Source: Dehalococcoidia bacterium (GTDB lineage Bacteria; Chloroflexota; Dehalococcoidia; Lucifugimonadales; Lucifugimonadaceae). Taken from it: DNA of 21,039 bases. This document shows, in pieces, positions 12,847 through 19,956 of this stretch (its first letter is position 1; each line of letters starts with the position of its first letter). A program made the translations under genes and the position numbers. The DNA lies in contig JANQEF010000172.1 in NCBI GenBank assembly GCA_028278465.1, forward strand, positions 1-21,039, written 5' to 3'. The notes beneath the pieces are model-generated. The model was not told the DNA's origin. It did no database searches and saw nothing but the letters and a program-made list of their open reading frames with translations.

Positions 12847-15174
12847 ATGACAACCCGCACTCCATACGCGACCATTTTCGATGACGAAAGTTCCAACCCT
12901 GAGCGGCCCGAGCGGCCCATCCGGAAAGAACCGATGAGCCTCGTACTGCGATTCACGGACGATGTTGAAGACCGGTTTCAGCTTGGCAACAAGGGCGCCA
13001 ACCTGGTCAAGATGACCCGCATAGGCATGCCGGTGCCGCAGGGCTTCACTCTGACCATCGACGCCTTCCGGCAGTTCATGCGTGAGCGCAAGCTGCCGGT
13101 GGACCAGATCCGCGAGTCGATCGCGTGGCTGGAGGAAGAGTCCGGCCACGGGTTCGGCTCAGGGCTCCAGTTCTCTGTGCGCTCATCAGGCCCTGTCTCA
13201 ATGCCCGGCATGATGGACACCGTGCTGAACGTGAACTCCGAAGAGGAGCTTCTGACCTCGGCGCGAGACGTCTTCGCTTCCTGGAACGGCGCACGTGCCA
13301 GGGAGTACAGGCGGCTCCACGGCATCAGCGACGACCTCGGCACCGCGGTCATCGTGCAGCGCATGGTGTTCGGCAACCGGGGCGAAAGCTCCGGCACCGG
13401 CGTGCTCTTCACGCGCAACCCGAACACCGGCGAGGACGAGCTGTTTGGCGAGTATCTGCCGAATGCGCAGGGCGAGGAGCTGGTATCCGGCGCCACGACG
13501 CCGCTGGCGTTGACAGAGCTCAGGGACCGCATGCCGGACGCCTACGAGCAGCTGCACGACCGCGTGAAGGAGCTTGAGCGGCACTTCGGCGACATGCAGG
13601 ACGTCGAGTTCACTATCGAGGACGGCGAGCTCTTCATATTGCAGACCCGCAACGGCAAGCGCACAGGCCAGGCCGCGGTCAAGATCGCTGTCGATCTCGC
13701 AAACGAAAACATCATCACGCGCCGCGCCGCTGTGCAGCAGGTCTCGCCGGAACAGGTCGAGTCGCTGCTCTACAACCATCTCGAAGACCCTGGCGATGCG
13801 AAGCCGCTCGTCACCGGGCTTCCCGCCGCGCCTGGAGCCGCCGTCGGACGCGCCATATTCGAGCCTGCGCAGGCGGCTGAAGAGGCGAAGTCGGGCCCCG
13901 TGATCCTGGTCCGGCCCGAGACGACGCCGGACGACATCCAGGGGATCGCAGCGGCTGTCGGAGTGCTGACCTGCCGCGGCGGATACTCGTCGCACGCATC
14001 GATCGTGGCCCGGGCGATGGGCAAGCCGTGCATCACCGGCGCCGAAGACGCGGACCTGGACCTCGATGCAGGCGTTCTGCGAGTGAACGGGAACATGGTC
14101 CGGTCGGGCGATGTGATCACCGTCGACGGCTCGACAGGCAACGTGTATGTCGGCGAGCTAGAACTGGCCCGCAGCGAGGGATCGGCGGAGCTTGAGACGC
14201 TGCTGGAATGGGCGGACGCGACGACGAGCTTGCGTGTCTGGGCGAACGCTGACACGCCGGAGATGGTCTCAGCGGCTCGCCGGTTCGGCGCACGAGGCAT
14301 CGGGCTGCTGCGCACAGAGCGCATGTTCAACCAGCCGGAGTCGCTGCAGCTAATCCGCGAGTACATCCTCGCCGATGAGTCTGCAAAGCGCAGGCAGACG
14401 CTGGCCGCGCTGCAGGACCGGCAGCGAGAGGATTTCATCGATATTTTCCGGGCGCTCGACGGCATGCCGCTGATCGTGCGTCTGCTGGACATGCCGCTCC
14501 ACGAGTTCCTGCCCGAAGGCTACGGCGACGGCGATGAGCGCATACAGAGCCGCCGCGTGGAGATGGCCGAGGTGAACCCGATGATGGGACACCGCGGCGT
14601 ACGGCTGGGCATCTCTCAGCCAGGGCTGTACAAGATGCAGGTGGACGCCATCCAGGAGGCGAGGGCCGAAGCGCCGGCGGATGTGCGGCTGATGATCCCG
14701 CAGGTGATCAGCCAGCGGGAGGCGATTGTGGTCAAGGAGCACATCGATCACGCGGGGTTGGAGGTCGGCGTGATGATCGAGACGGTGCGGGCGTGCATGC
14801 GGGCGGACAGGCTGGCGGAGCACACCGATTTCTTCTCGTTCGGCACGAATGACCTGACGCAGGCGGTGTTTTCGTTCAGCCGCGAGGACGCGGAGAAGAA
14901 GTTCCTGAATACGTACCTGGACCAGGGCTTGCTGCAGCACAACCCGTTCACGATTCTCGATGAGATGGGTGTTGGCCGCGTGATGGATATGGCGATTCGC
15001 TGGGGCCGAGAGGTGAAGCCGGACCTTGGCATCGGCATCTGCGGCGAGCATGGAGGCAACCCGGAGTCGATTGCGGTGGCGTACCGGCTGGGTGTTTCGT
15101 ATGTGAGCTGCTCGCCGTTCAGGATCCCGGTAGCGAGGCTGGCGGCCGCGCACGCCGCGCTGGCGGAGGGGTAG
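12847..15174 (+). CDS. ppdK: Pyruvate, phosphate dikinase, compact form
   Basis: Interconverts pyruvate + ATP + Pi and PEP + AMP + PPi in the cytosol. Residues run as follows: glycine-rich GNKGANLVKMT (48-57) and SVRSSGPVSMPGMMDTVLN (110-128) of the ATP-grasp domain; GDMQDVEFTIEDGELFILQTRNGKRTGQ (248-275); the phospho-histidine domain with RGGYSSHAS, His383; and the PEP/pyruvate barrel with GFGTND-type SFGTNDLTQ and GICGEHGGNPES (Cys732). 775 residues is about 100 shorter than usual. The loss is between LNVN (130) and ARDVFASWN (139), where about 100 residues of the classical nucleotide-binding domain are absent. ATG at 12847 is given, but ATG at 12934 (MSLVLRFTDD, preceded by GGAAAG) fits the family start better and gives 746 residues. 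Confidence 0.93.
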   Translation: MTTRTPYATIFDDESSNPERPERPIRKEPMSLVLRFTDDVEDRFQLGNKGANLVKMTRIGMPVPQGFTLTIDAFRQFMRERKLPVDQIRESIAWLEEESGHGFGSGLQFSVRSSGPVSMPGMMDTVLNVNSEEELLTSARDVFASWNGARAREYRRLHGISDDLGTAVIVQRMVFGNRGESSGTGVLFTRNPNTGEDELFGEYLPNAQGEELVSGATTPLALTELRDRMPDAYEQLHDRVKELERHFGDMQDVEFTIEDGELFILQTRNGKRTGQAAVKIAVDLANENIITRRAAVQQVSPEQVESLLYNHLEDPGDAKPLVTGLPAAPGAAVGRAIFEPAQAAEEAKSGPVILVRPETTPDDIQGIAAAVGVLTCRGGYSSHASIVARAMGKPCITGAEDADLDLDAGVLRVNGNMVRSGDVITVDGSTGNVYVGELELARSEGSAELETLLEWADATTSLRVWANADTPEMVSAARRFGARGIGLLRTERMFNQPESLQLIREYILADESAKRRQTLAALQDRQREDFIDIFRALDGMPLIVRLLDMPLHEFLPEGYGDGDERIQSRRVEMAEVNPMMGHRGVRLGISQPGLYKMQVDAIQEARAEAPADVRLMIPQVISQREAIVVKEHIDHAGLEVGVMIETVRACMRADRLAEHTDFFSFGTNDLTQAVFSFSREDAEKKFLNTYLDQGLLQHNPFTILDEMGVGRVMDMAIRWGREVKPDLGIGICGEHGGNPESIAVAYRLGVSYVSCSPFRIPVARLAAAHAALAEG

Positions 15175-15557
15175 GCACGGGGGCACATCCTCCCTCCCCA
15201 GCTTCGGGTGCCCGCTTGCGGGCGCGAGTTAGAGGGAGGGTCGTTGGGAACGCCGCGACCGCCTTCGTCCTGAACGGCCGGGACCCGCTTGCGGGTGAGG
15301 GTCTCTTGGGGGCCAACTGATCTTGTCAGGACCGGTGTCCCACGCAGAGGTCCTTCGACTTCGCTGACGCTCCGCTCAGGAAACACGAACGTCCAGGCAG
15401 CGCCGGGACCGGGCGCGGCATCTTTGCCCGCCCCTACCAAAGTGTCATTCTGAACTTGATTCAGAATCTCTCGGATGCCGGTGCATCAACGGTCAGATCC
15501 CTCGACCCGCAGGCGGGTACCCCGCGGTCGGGATGACAAACTGTGGCTTCCACCGCC
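15175..15557. repeat. Intergenic tract of dispersed palindromic repeats (2)
   Basis: 383 bp gap between the convergent ppdK and ffh genes, with no supported gene. It begins with an inverted-orientation copy of the GGGAGGG-type module (15187-15252), then GACCCGCTTGCGGGT (15291-15305), a CCTTCGACTTCGCTGA core (15352-15367), GCCCCTACCA (about 15430), a GTCATTCTGAA...TTCAGAAT hairpin (about 15442-15467) and ACGGTCAGATCCCTC (15489-15503), the last matching 11750-11764 with one change. Confidence 0.7.
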
Positions 15558-16892
15558 TCAGCTTCGGCCCAGCATTCCCATTAGCGCGCGCTTCTTACCG
15601 CCCTTGTAGAAGCGCGACATCATCTTCTGCATCTGCTTGTGCTGGCTCAGCAGCTGGTTCACCTGCGTAGCAGTCGTCCCGCTGCCCATCGCGATCCGCT
15701 TGCGCCGAGAGCCGTTGATCTTCTGCGGGTTCGACCGCTCCCACGGCGTCATCGAAAGAATGATCGCCTCAACCTGCGCCATCCTCCGCTCATCCACATT
15801 CTGTAGCTGGTTCTTCAGCGACCCCATGCCCGGGATCATGCCAAGAACCCCGTCCAGCGGGCCCATATTCTTCAGCGTCTGGAACTGCTGCAGCATGTCG
15901 TTCATATCGAACTGCGACTTGCGCATCTTCTGTTCCAGCTCGAGCGCCTGGTTCTCGTCGAACTGGTCCTGCGCCTTCTCGATCAGCGTCTGGACGTCGC
16001 CCATGCCGAGAATCCGCGACGCCAGCCGGTCCGGGTGATAGTCTTCCAGCGCGTCTGCCCGTTCACCGACGCCCATGTACTTCACCGGCACGCCGGTCAC
16101 CGACCGCATCGAGAGCGCCGCGCCGCCCCGCGCATCGCCGTCCATCTTCGTCATGATCATGCCGGTGATGCCGATGCGCTCGTTGAACTCCGAGCCCGAC
16201 TGCACGGCGTCCTGTCCCGTCATCGCATCGACAACGAGCAGCGTCTCTACGGGGTCCGTCGCCTTGCGTATCTGCTCCAGCTCGGTCATCAGGTCGTCGT
16301 CGATGGCGAGGCGGCCGGCGGTGTCGAGGATCAGGTAGTAGACGTTGTTGTGCGCCGCCTTCTTGACAGCATTCTTCGCCACTTCGACGGGGGTGCTGGT
16401 AGCCGGGTCTTCGGAGTAGACCTCGATGCCGTTCTGGGCGCCGAGCTGCTTGAGCTGGTCGATGGCGGCGGGACGCTGCAGGTCGCAGGCGGCCATCATC
16501 ACCGACTGGTCGTCTTTCTTGAGGCGCAGGGCGAGCTTGGCGGCTGCGGTGGTCTTGCCTGCGCCCTGCAGGCCGACGAGCAGGATGACGGTTGGCGGCT
16601 TCTCGCCTCGTTCGAGGCCAACGTGCTCGCCGCCGAGTATCGAGACGAGCTCTTCCTGGACGATCTTGATGACGGTCTGGCCGGGCGTGAGGGAGGCGAA
16701 GACCTCTTCTTTGCTGGCCTTTTCCTTGATCTGCTTGACGAACTGGCGTGCGACCTTGAAGTCGACGTCGGCTTCGAGCAGCGCCATGCGCACTTCGCGC
16801 AGTGCGGCGTCGATGTCTTGTTCGGAGAGGCGCCCGCGTGAGGTGAGTTTTCCGAAGACGCCGTTGAGCCGGTCAGTTAGCGATTCAAACAT
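15558..16892 (-). CDS. ffh: Signal recognition particle protein Ffh (SRP54)
   Basis: 444 residues, normal length. It is the GTPase subunit of SRP that binds signal sequences and 4.5S RNA and delivers ribosomes to FtsY at the membrane. Order: N domain (1-90, MFESLTDRLNGVFGKLTSRG), then the G domain with P-loop GLQGAGKTTAAAKLA (about 109-123), DTAGR and TKMDGDARGGAAL. The methionine-rich M domain follows (about 325-444), with GMIPGMGSLKNQL, MTPWERSNPQKINGSRRKRIA and QLLSQHKQMQKMMSRF. ATG at 16892 gives the family start. Its leader has no Shine-Dalgarno but a CCCAAAAAAA run. The upstream region is largely repeat sequence, so the promoter cannot be placed. No 4.5S RNA gene was seen nearby. Confidence 0.97.
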   Translation of the reverse strand: MFESLTDRLNGVFGKLTSRGRLSEQDIDAALREVRMALLEADVDFKVARQFVKQIKEKASKEEVFASLTPGQTVIKIVQEELVSILGGEHVGLERGEKPPTVILLVGLQGAGKTTAAAKLALRLKKDDQSVMMAACDLQRPAAIDQLKQLGAQNGIEVYSEDPATSTPVEVAKNAVKKAAHNNVYYLILDTAGRLAIDDDLMTELEQIRKATDPVETLLVVDAMTGQDAVQSGSEFNERIGITGMIMTKMDGDARGGAALSMRSVTGVPVKYMGVGERADALEDYHPDRLASRILGMGDVQTLIEKAQDQFDENQALELEQKMRKSQFDMNDMLQQFQTLKNMGPLDGVLGMIPGMGSLKNQLQNVDERRMAQVEAIILSMTPWERSNPQKINGSRRKRIAMGSGTTATQVNQLLSQHKQMQKMMSRFYKGGKKRALMGMLGRS

Positions 16893-16930
16893 TTTTTTGG
16901 GATTGGGTTGGGGATGCGTGTTTCGTTTTA

Positions 16931-17089
16931 TCTGGTAGGGGCGGTGCTTGCCCCGCCCGGTCCCGATGCAATCGGGACGTCAGTGCCGCTCACCCTTCCC
17001 TTCGACTTCGCTCAGGGCAAGCTGGCTCAGGATGGCAGGACGTGCCGCCTCCGGCGTCACCGGGCGCAGCAAGCGGCGCCCCTACCAGA
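16931..17089. mobile_element. MITE-like element with 13 bp terminal inverted repeats
   Basis: Left end TCTGGTAGGGGCG (16931-16943) and right end CGCCCCTACCAGA (17077-17089) are perfect inverted copies enclosing 133 bp with no coding capacity. The inside holds GTCCCGAT-gca-ATCGGGAC (16960-16978) and a GGGGC/GCCCC hairpin. It also includes nearly all of the 50 bp dispersed repeat (16989-17038) and the 30 bp repeat (17058-17087). No target-site duplication was established. It could be a MITE or a composite REP-type repeat. Confidence 0.5.
17058..17087 (+). repeat. 30 bp exact direct repeat, copy B
   Basis: Identical to 11803-11832 in the same orientation. It overlaps the right terminal inverted repeat of the MITE-like unit. 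Confidence 0.85.
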
Positions 17090-17269
17090 CGCAGACCATC
17101 CCGCTCCCAAAGAACAACCGGGAGAGGAAACCAACGACCCTCCCTCTGACTCCCTCCCAAGCTGGGAGGGAGGATGTTCGGCGTTCCGAGCAGTGGCGAG
17201 CGCCGCGTCACACTTCCACTTTACGACATCAAGTTCCAGATCGCCGTCAGGCAAACACCTACTCAGTGC

Positions 17270-18244
17270 TCATCGCTCCGGCGCCACGCGGTACCTTTCC
17301 GGTAGCACCACGCTTGTTTCCGGCTCTGACGCTGTCTCCAGCATCTTCAGCGCCTCTCGCAGCACGTGTGACTGGCGTTCCACGTCGAACGGCGCGCCCA
17401 TCGGCCGGCCCATCACGTGCTTTGTGAACACCGTGCGCGCTGGCCGCATCACCGTCACGCGGCCCCGGAACACGTTCGACATCACGATCACCGTCGGGAT
17501 GCCTGCTGCCTCGAACGCCCTGCTGACGTGCCCGACCGACACGTGGCAGACCGGTCAGACCGGCACCAGGACTGCCGCCTCCCAGCCCTCGTCATGCACC
17601 CGTTCAGCCCACTGCGGCGCGTCTTCCTTCGTCAGGCGTATCTGCGAGGTCAGGCCGATGAACGAGTACGCCGTCGGCGCCAGCTCGCCGATAACGCCCT
17701 CAGCCGCCATCTCCTGCATGCGGTCGACCGGCATCACCGTGTTGCGGTCCCTGAGCGCCGCCCGGATGTCGTAGCCTGGCTGAATAACGGCGAAATCATC
17801 CTCCGGCAGGTCCACCGGGACGGCTGACAGGAACGGCTTCGCCCTGCCGAACTCGCCGATGTGCTTCGTGCCCTCTTCCTGTGAATAGCCGGCGATCTCA
17901 GGCGGAGCGTGCGGCTCGCCCTTCACATGGTGCCCGCTCGAGGTCAGCAACCCGACCCGCATCTCCGAAAGCGGCTTCGGCAGCGGCGCGAAGAGCGGTT
18001 CGTCGTACTTCCAGCGGGTCTCCTCGTCCGGCGGCGAGTAGGCGGCAAGCTGCGCCTCGTAGATCATGTTGAACAGCGTCGACAGGTCGCCCGTGTCGAC
18101 CACCTCTCCGAGCTCCCTCAGCAGGTTCTGGATGAAGTGCTCAGCGGCCTCTTCGCCGGCGTTCTTCAACCACTTGAAGAGCAGATCCGTGCGCGAGCCG
18201 TAGGAGAGGGAGTCGACGTATTCCTTGAAGGTCTCACCGGGCAA
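17270..18244 (-). CDS. Selenoprotein B-like reductase subunit, TGA (Sec) at codon 230
   Basis: One 324-residue gene interrupted by in-frame TGA at 17557-17555. The frame runs unbroken through LVPV-U-PVCHVSVGHVSRAFEAAGIPTVIV, giving a U-x-x-C redox motif, and continues 94 codons to TGA at 17272-17270. The N-terminal 229 residues (MRVGLLTSSGHH, FAVIQPGYDIRAALRDRNTVMPVDRM, GVIGELAPTAYSFIGL) fit the selenoprotein B family of glycine/sarcosine/betaine/D-proline reductases, though shorter than classical GrdB. Those enzymes reductively cleave C-N bonds; the substrate here is unknown. A SECIS-like hairpin follows the TGA at 17549-17520. Start is TTG at 18244 with AAGGA 8 nt upstream. It is the last gene of a three-gene operon, 34 bp after a CoA-transferase subunit. 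Standard annotation would split it or call it a pseudogene. Confidence 0.88.
17520..17549 (-). promoter_or_regulatory. Bacterial-type SECIS element
   Basis: Minus-strand RNA directly after the TGA at 17557-17555. The lower helix is CUGC (17549-17546) with GCAG (17523-17520), then a 1x2 internal loop. The upper helix is ACGUGUC (17544-17538) with GGCACGU (17532-17526), one pair being U-G, and the apical loop is GGUCG (17537-17533). The loop begins 18 nt after the UGA. E. coli fdhF has 18 nt between UGA and its GGUC loop, so both loop sequence and spacing fit SelB recognition. Confidence 0.8.
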
Positions 18245-18278
18245 TTCGAGTGTCCTTGAGTATGCTGTGATCTGTTGC

Positions 18279-18956
18279 TTAAGCTGAGCGGATCTCTGTG
18301 AAGGCGTCGCTCACCGACAGCTCCGGCTCGGTGAGCGCCTGTACATCTTCGGGCGACCAGCCGGGCGCGGCCTCCACCAGCACCAGCCTGCCTGATTCGA
18401 CTTTGATGACAGCGACATCGGTGATGATCTCGTCGACGCACTCGGGCGCAGTCAGCGGGAAGGTGCACTCGTTGACGATCTTCGGCTTGTTGTCGCGGGT
18501 GGTGTGCTCCATCGCCACGATCACTCGCTTCGCATTCGCCGCCAGGTCCATGCCGCCGCCAATGCTGCCGATGCCCCGCTTCGGGATCATCCAGTTCGCA
18601 AGATCGCCCTTCCCGGAAACCTGCAAGCCGCCAAGCACCGTGACGTCGATGTGGCCGCCGCGGATGAGGCCGAACGACTCGACAGAGTCGAAGAACGCCA
18701 TGCCTGGCACGAGCTTCGGGAATGCGCCGCCGGCGTCCATGATGTTCGGGTCGCCGTCGAGTTTGGTGTGCATCTCGGAGAAGCCAAGGATCCCGTTCTC
18801 GGCCTGGTAGCGGAGTTCGACGCCGTCTGGCAGCAGCTCGGAGCAGAGCGCAGGGATGCCGATGCCGAGGTTGACGGTGCCGCCGTCCGGCAGGTCGAGC
18901 GCGGCGCGGCGGGCGATGTCTGTGCGCGTTAGGCGTGGCGCGGGATCGGTGCTCAC
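18279..18956 (-). CDS. 3-oxoacid-type CoA-transferase, subunit B
   Basis: 225 residues of the family I CoA-transferase beta subunit (AtoA/ScoB group). It starts RTDIARRAALDLPDGGTVNLGIGIP and carries the catalytic glutamate in AENGILG (Glu53). Further family blocks are GGAFPKLVPGMAFFDS, GGHIDVTVLGGLQVS and GIGSIGGGMDLAANAKRVIVAMEH. It forms a complex with subunit A and moves CoA between carboxylic acids through a glutamyl-CoA thioester. The substrate cannot be read from sequence. GTG at 18956 overlaps the stop of subunit A as GTGA, so translation is probably coupled. The selenoprotein gene starts 34 bp downstream. Confidence 0.94.
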   Translation of the reverse strand: MSTDPAPRLTRTDIARRAALDLPDGGTVNLGIGIPALCSELLPDGVELRYQAENGILGFSEMHTKLDGDPNIMDAGGAFPKLVPGMAFFDSVESFGLIRGGHIDVTVLGGLQVSGKGDLANWMIPKRGIGSIGGGMDLAANAKRVIVAMEHTTRDNKPKIVNECTFPLTAPECVDEIITDVAVIKVESGRLVLVEAAPGWSPEDVQALTEPELSVSDAFTEIRSA

Positions 18957-19693
18957 GGGTACGGATCTCCGGGCTCTCGCTGAACGATGCGGTTCACGTA
19001 CGCTCCGAGCGTGCCGACGCGTTCGGCGTCGATGCCGCCCGGCTCAACGATCTCGTCCACCTCGGCGATCGTAACCTGCGCGGCGGTCGCCATCGCCGGG
19101 TTGAAGGCTCGACTGGTGCCGACGTATTGCAGGTTGCCGTGCAGATCGGCTTTCTGAGCACGTATGAGGGCGAAGTCGGCGGGCAGCGCGTGCTCCAGCA
19201 GATGAGTGCGGCCGTTGAAATCCCGCGTCTCCTTGCCTTCGGCGACGGGCGTGCCGACGCCGGTGGGCGTGTAGAAGGCGGGAATCCCGGCGCCCGCGGC
19301 GCGGATGCGCTCGATCAGCGTGCCCTGCGGTACCAGATCGACCTCTGCCCTGCCCTCACGGAACGCTTTCTCGATCTCGCTGAGCGGGTTTGTGGTGCCG
19401 GGCACCGGGAACGAGCAGATGATGCGTTTTGCCTGCCCGCTGGCGAAGAACATGCCCTGGTCGACCGGCTCCGGGTCGTCGGGACCTTCCCGCCAGCCGT
19501 AGTGGGTGGTGACGGAGATGCCGGCGACGTTGCCGATGATGGTGAGGTTTTTCGCTCCCTGGTCTCGCAGGGCGAGCATGAGGCGGGTCGGCTGGCCGCC
19601 CGCGCCGCCGAACCCGCCGATCATGACGGACGCGCCGTCAGGGATGTCTGCGACGGCGGCGGCGAAGGTGTCGACGACCTTGTTGACTGGCAT
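18953..19693 (-). CDS. 3-oxoacid-type CoA-transferase, subunit A
   Basis: 246 residues of the alpha subunit (AtoD/ScoA group). The start MPVNKVVDTFAAAVADIPDG and the glycine-rich CoA-binding loop VMIGGFGGAGGQPTRL are typical. Later blocks are FYTPTGVGTPVAEGKE and DFALIRAQKADLHGNLQYVGTSRAFNPAMATAA. ATG at 19693 is chosen because family members begin here; the frame remains open upstream but has no family features. No clear ribosome binding site is seen. It is the first gene of the minus-strand operon with subunit B (4 nt overlap) and the selenoprotein. Confidence 0.94.
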   Translation of the reverse strand: MPVNKVVDTFAAAVADIPDGASVMIGGFGGAGGQPTRLMLALRDQGAKNLTIIGNVAGISVTTHYGWREGPDDPEPVDQGMFFASGQAKRIICSFPVPGTTNPLSEIEKAFREGRAEVDLVPQGTLIERIRAAGAGIPAFYTPTGVGTPVAEGKETRDFNGRTHLLEHALPADFALIRAQKADLHGNLQYVGTSRAFNPAMATAAQVTIAEVDEIVEPGGIDAERVGTLGAYVNRIVQREPGDPYP

Positions 19694-19956
19694 GCGCCGA
19701 TGATAGCTCGGGCGGCGGGATAGAGGGATGCTGGTTGGGCGCCGAGCGGCGGGTTGGTGGACGGATGAGGCGCGGATACGGTTGTGGCGGACCGTGGGAT
19801 GGTGCGGCGAAGTGGCGTATCGCCTCCAGGGCAGCATCGCAGTTGAGGCGTTGCGCGAGACGGTGGGATCGGCGACTCTGTCCGGCCTGTAGGATTGGCT
19901 CTCTGGCCGCCCTCAATGAAATATATGTATCGCGGTCTGCAACTTGAAACTTCGCC
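19694..19956. other. 263 bp divergent region upstream of CoA-transferase and M48 genes
   Basis: No gene was seen. A possible plus-strand promoter is TTGGCT (19895-19900) with AT-rich GAAATATATG near 19918-19927; the spacing is 18 to 21 bp depending on the -10 chosen, so it is weak. No clear promoter for the minus-strand operon and no inverted repeats of note were seen. Confidence 0.35.

Larger units (their letters stand above)
16893..17269. repeat. Intergenic tract of dispersed palindromic repeats (3)
   Basis: 377 bp between the ffh start and the selenoprotein gene stop, with no supported gene. It holds a 159 bp MITE-like unit (16931-17089), a CCCTCCC...GGGAGGGAGGA module (17137-17174) related to 11484-11516 and 15187-15252, and about 90 bp of unremarkable sequence before the selenoprotein stop. 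Confidence 0.7.

Noticed and set aside
16893..17774. Plus-strand open frame 16908-17774 as a gene
   Set aside because: It runs through the MITE-like repeat and antisense to the selenoprotein, with no family signature.
17270..18244. Nonsense-mutated pseudogene, or two separate genes
   Set aside because: The frame is intact on both sides of the TGA, the TGA falls exactly in a U-x-x-C redox site, and a SECIS-like hairpin follows at the right spacing.
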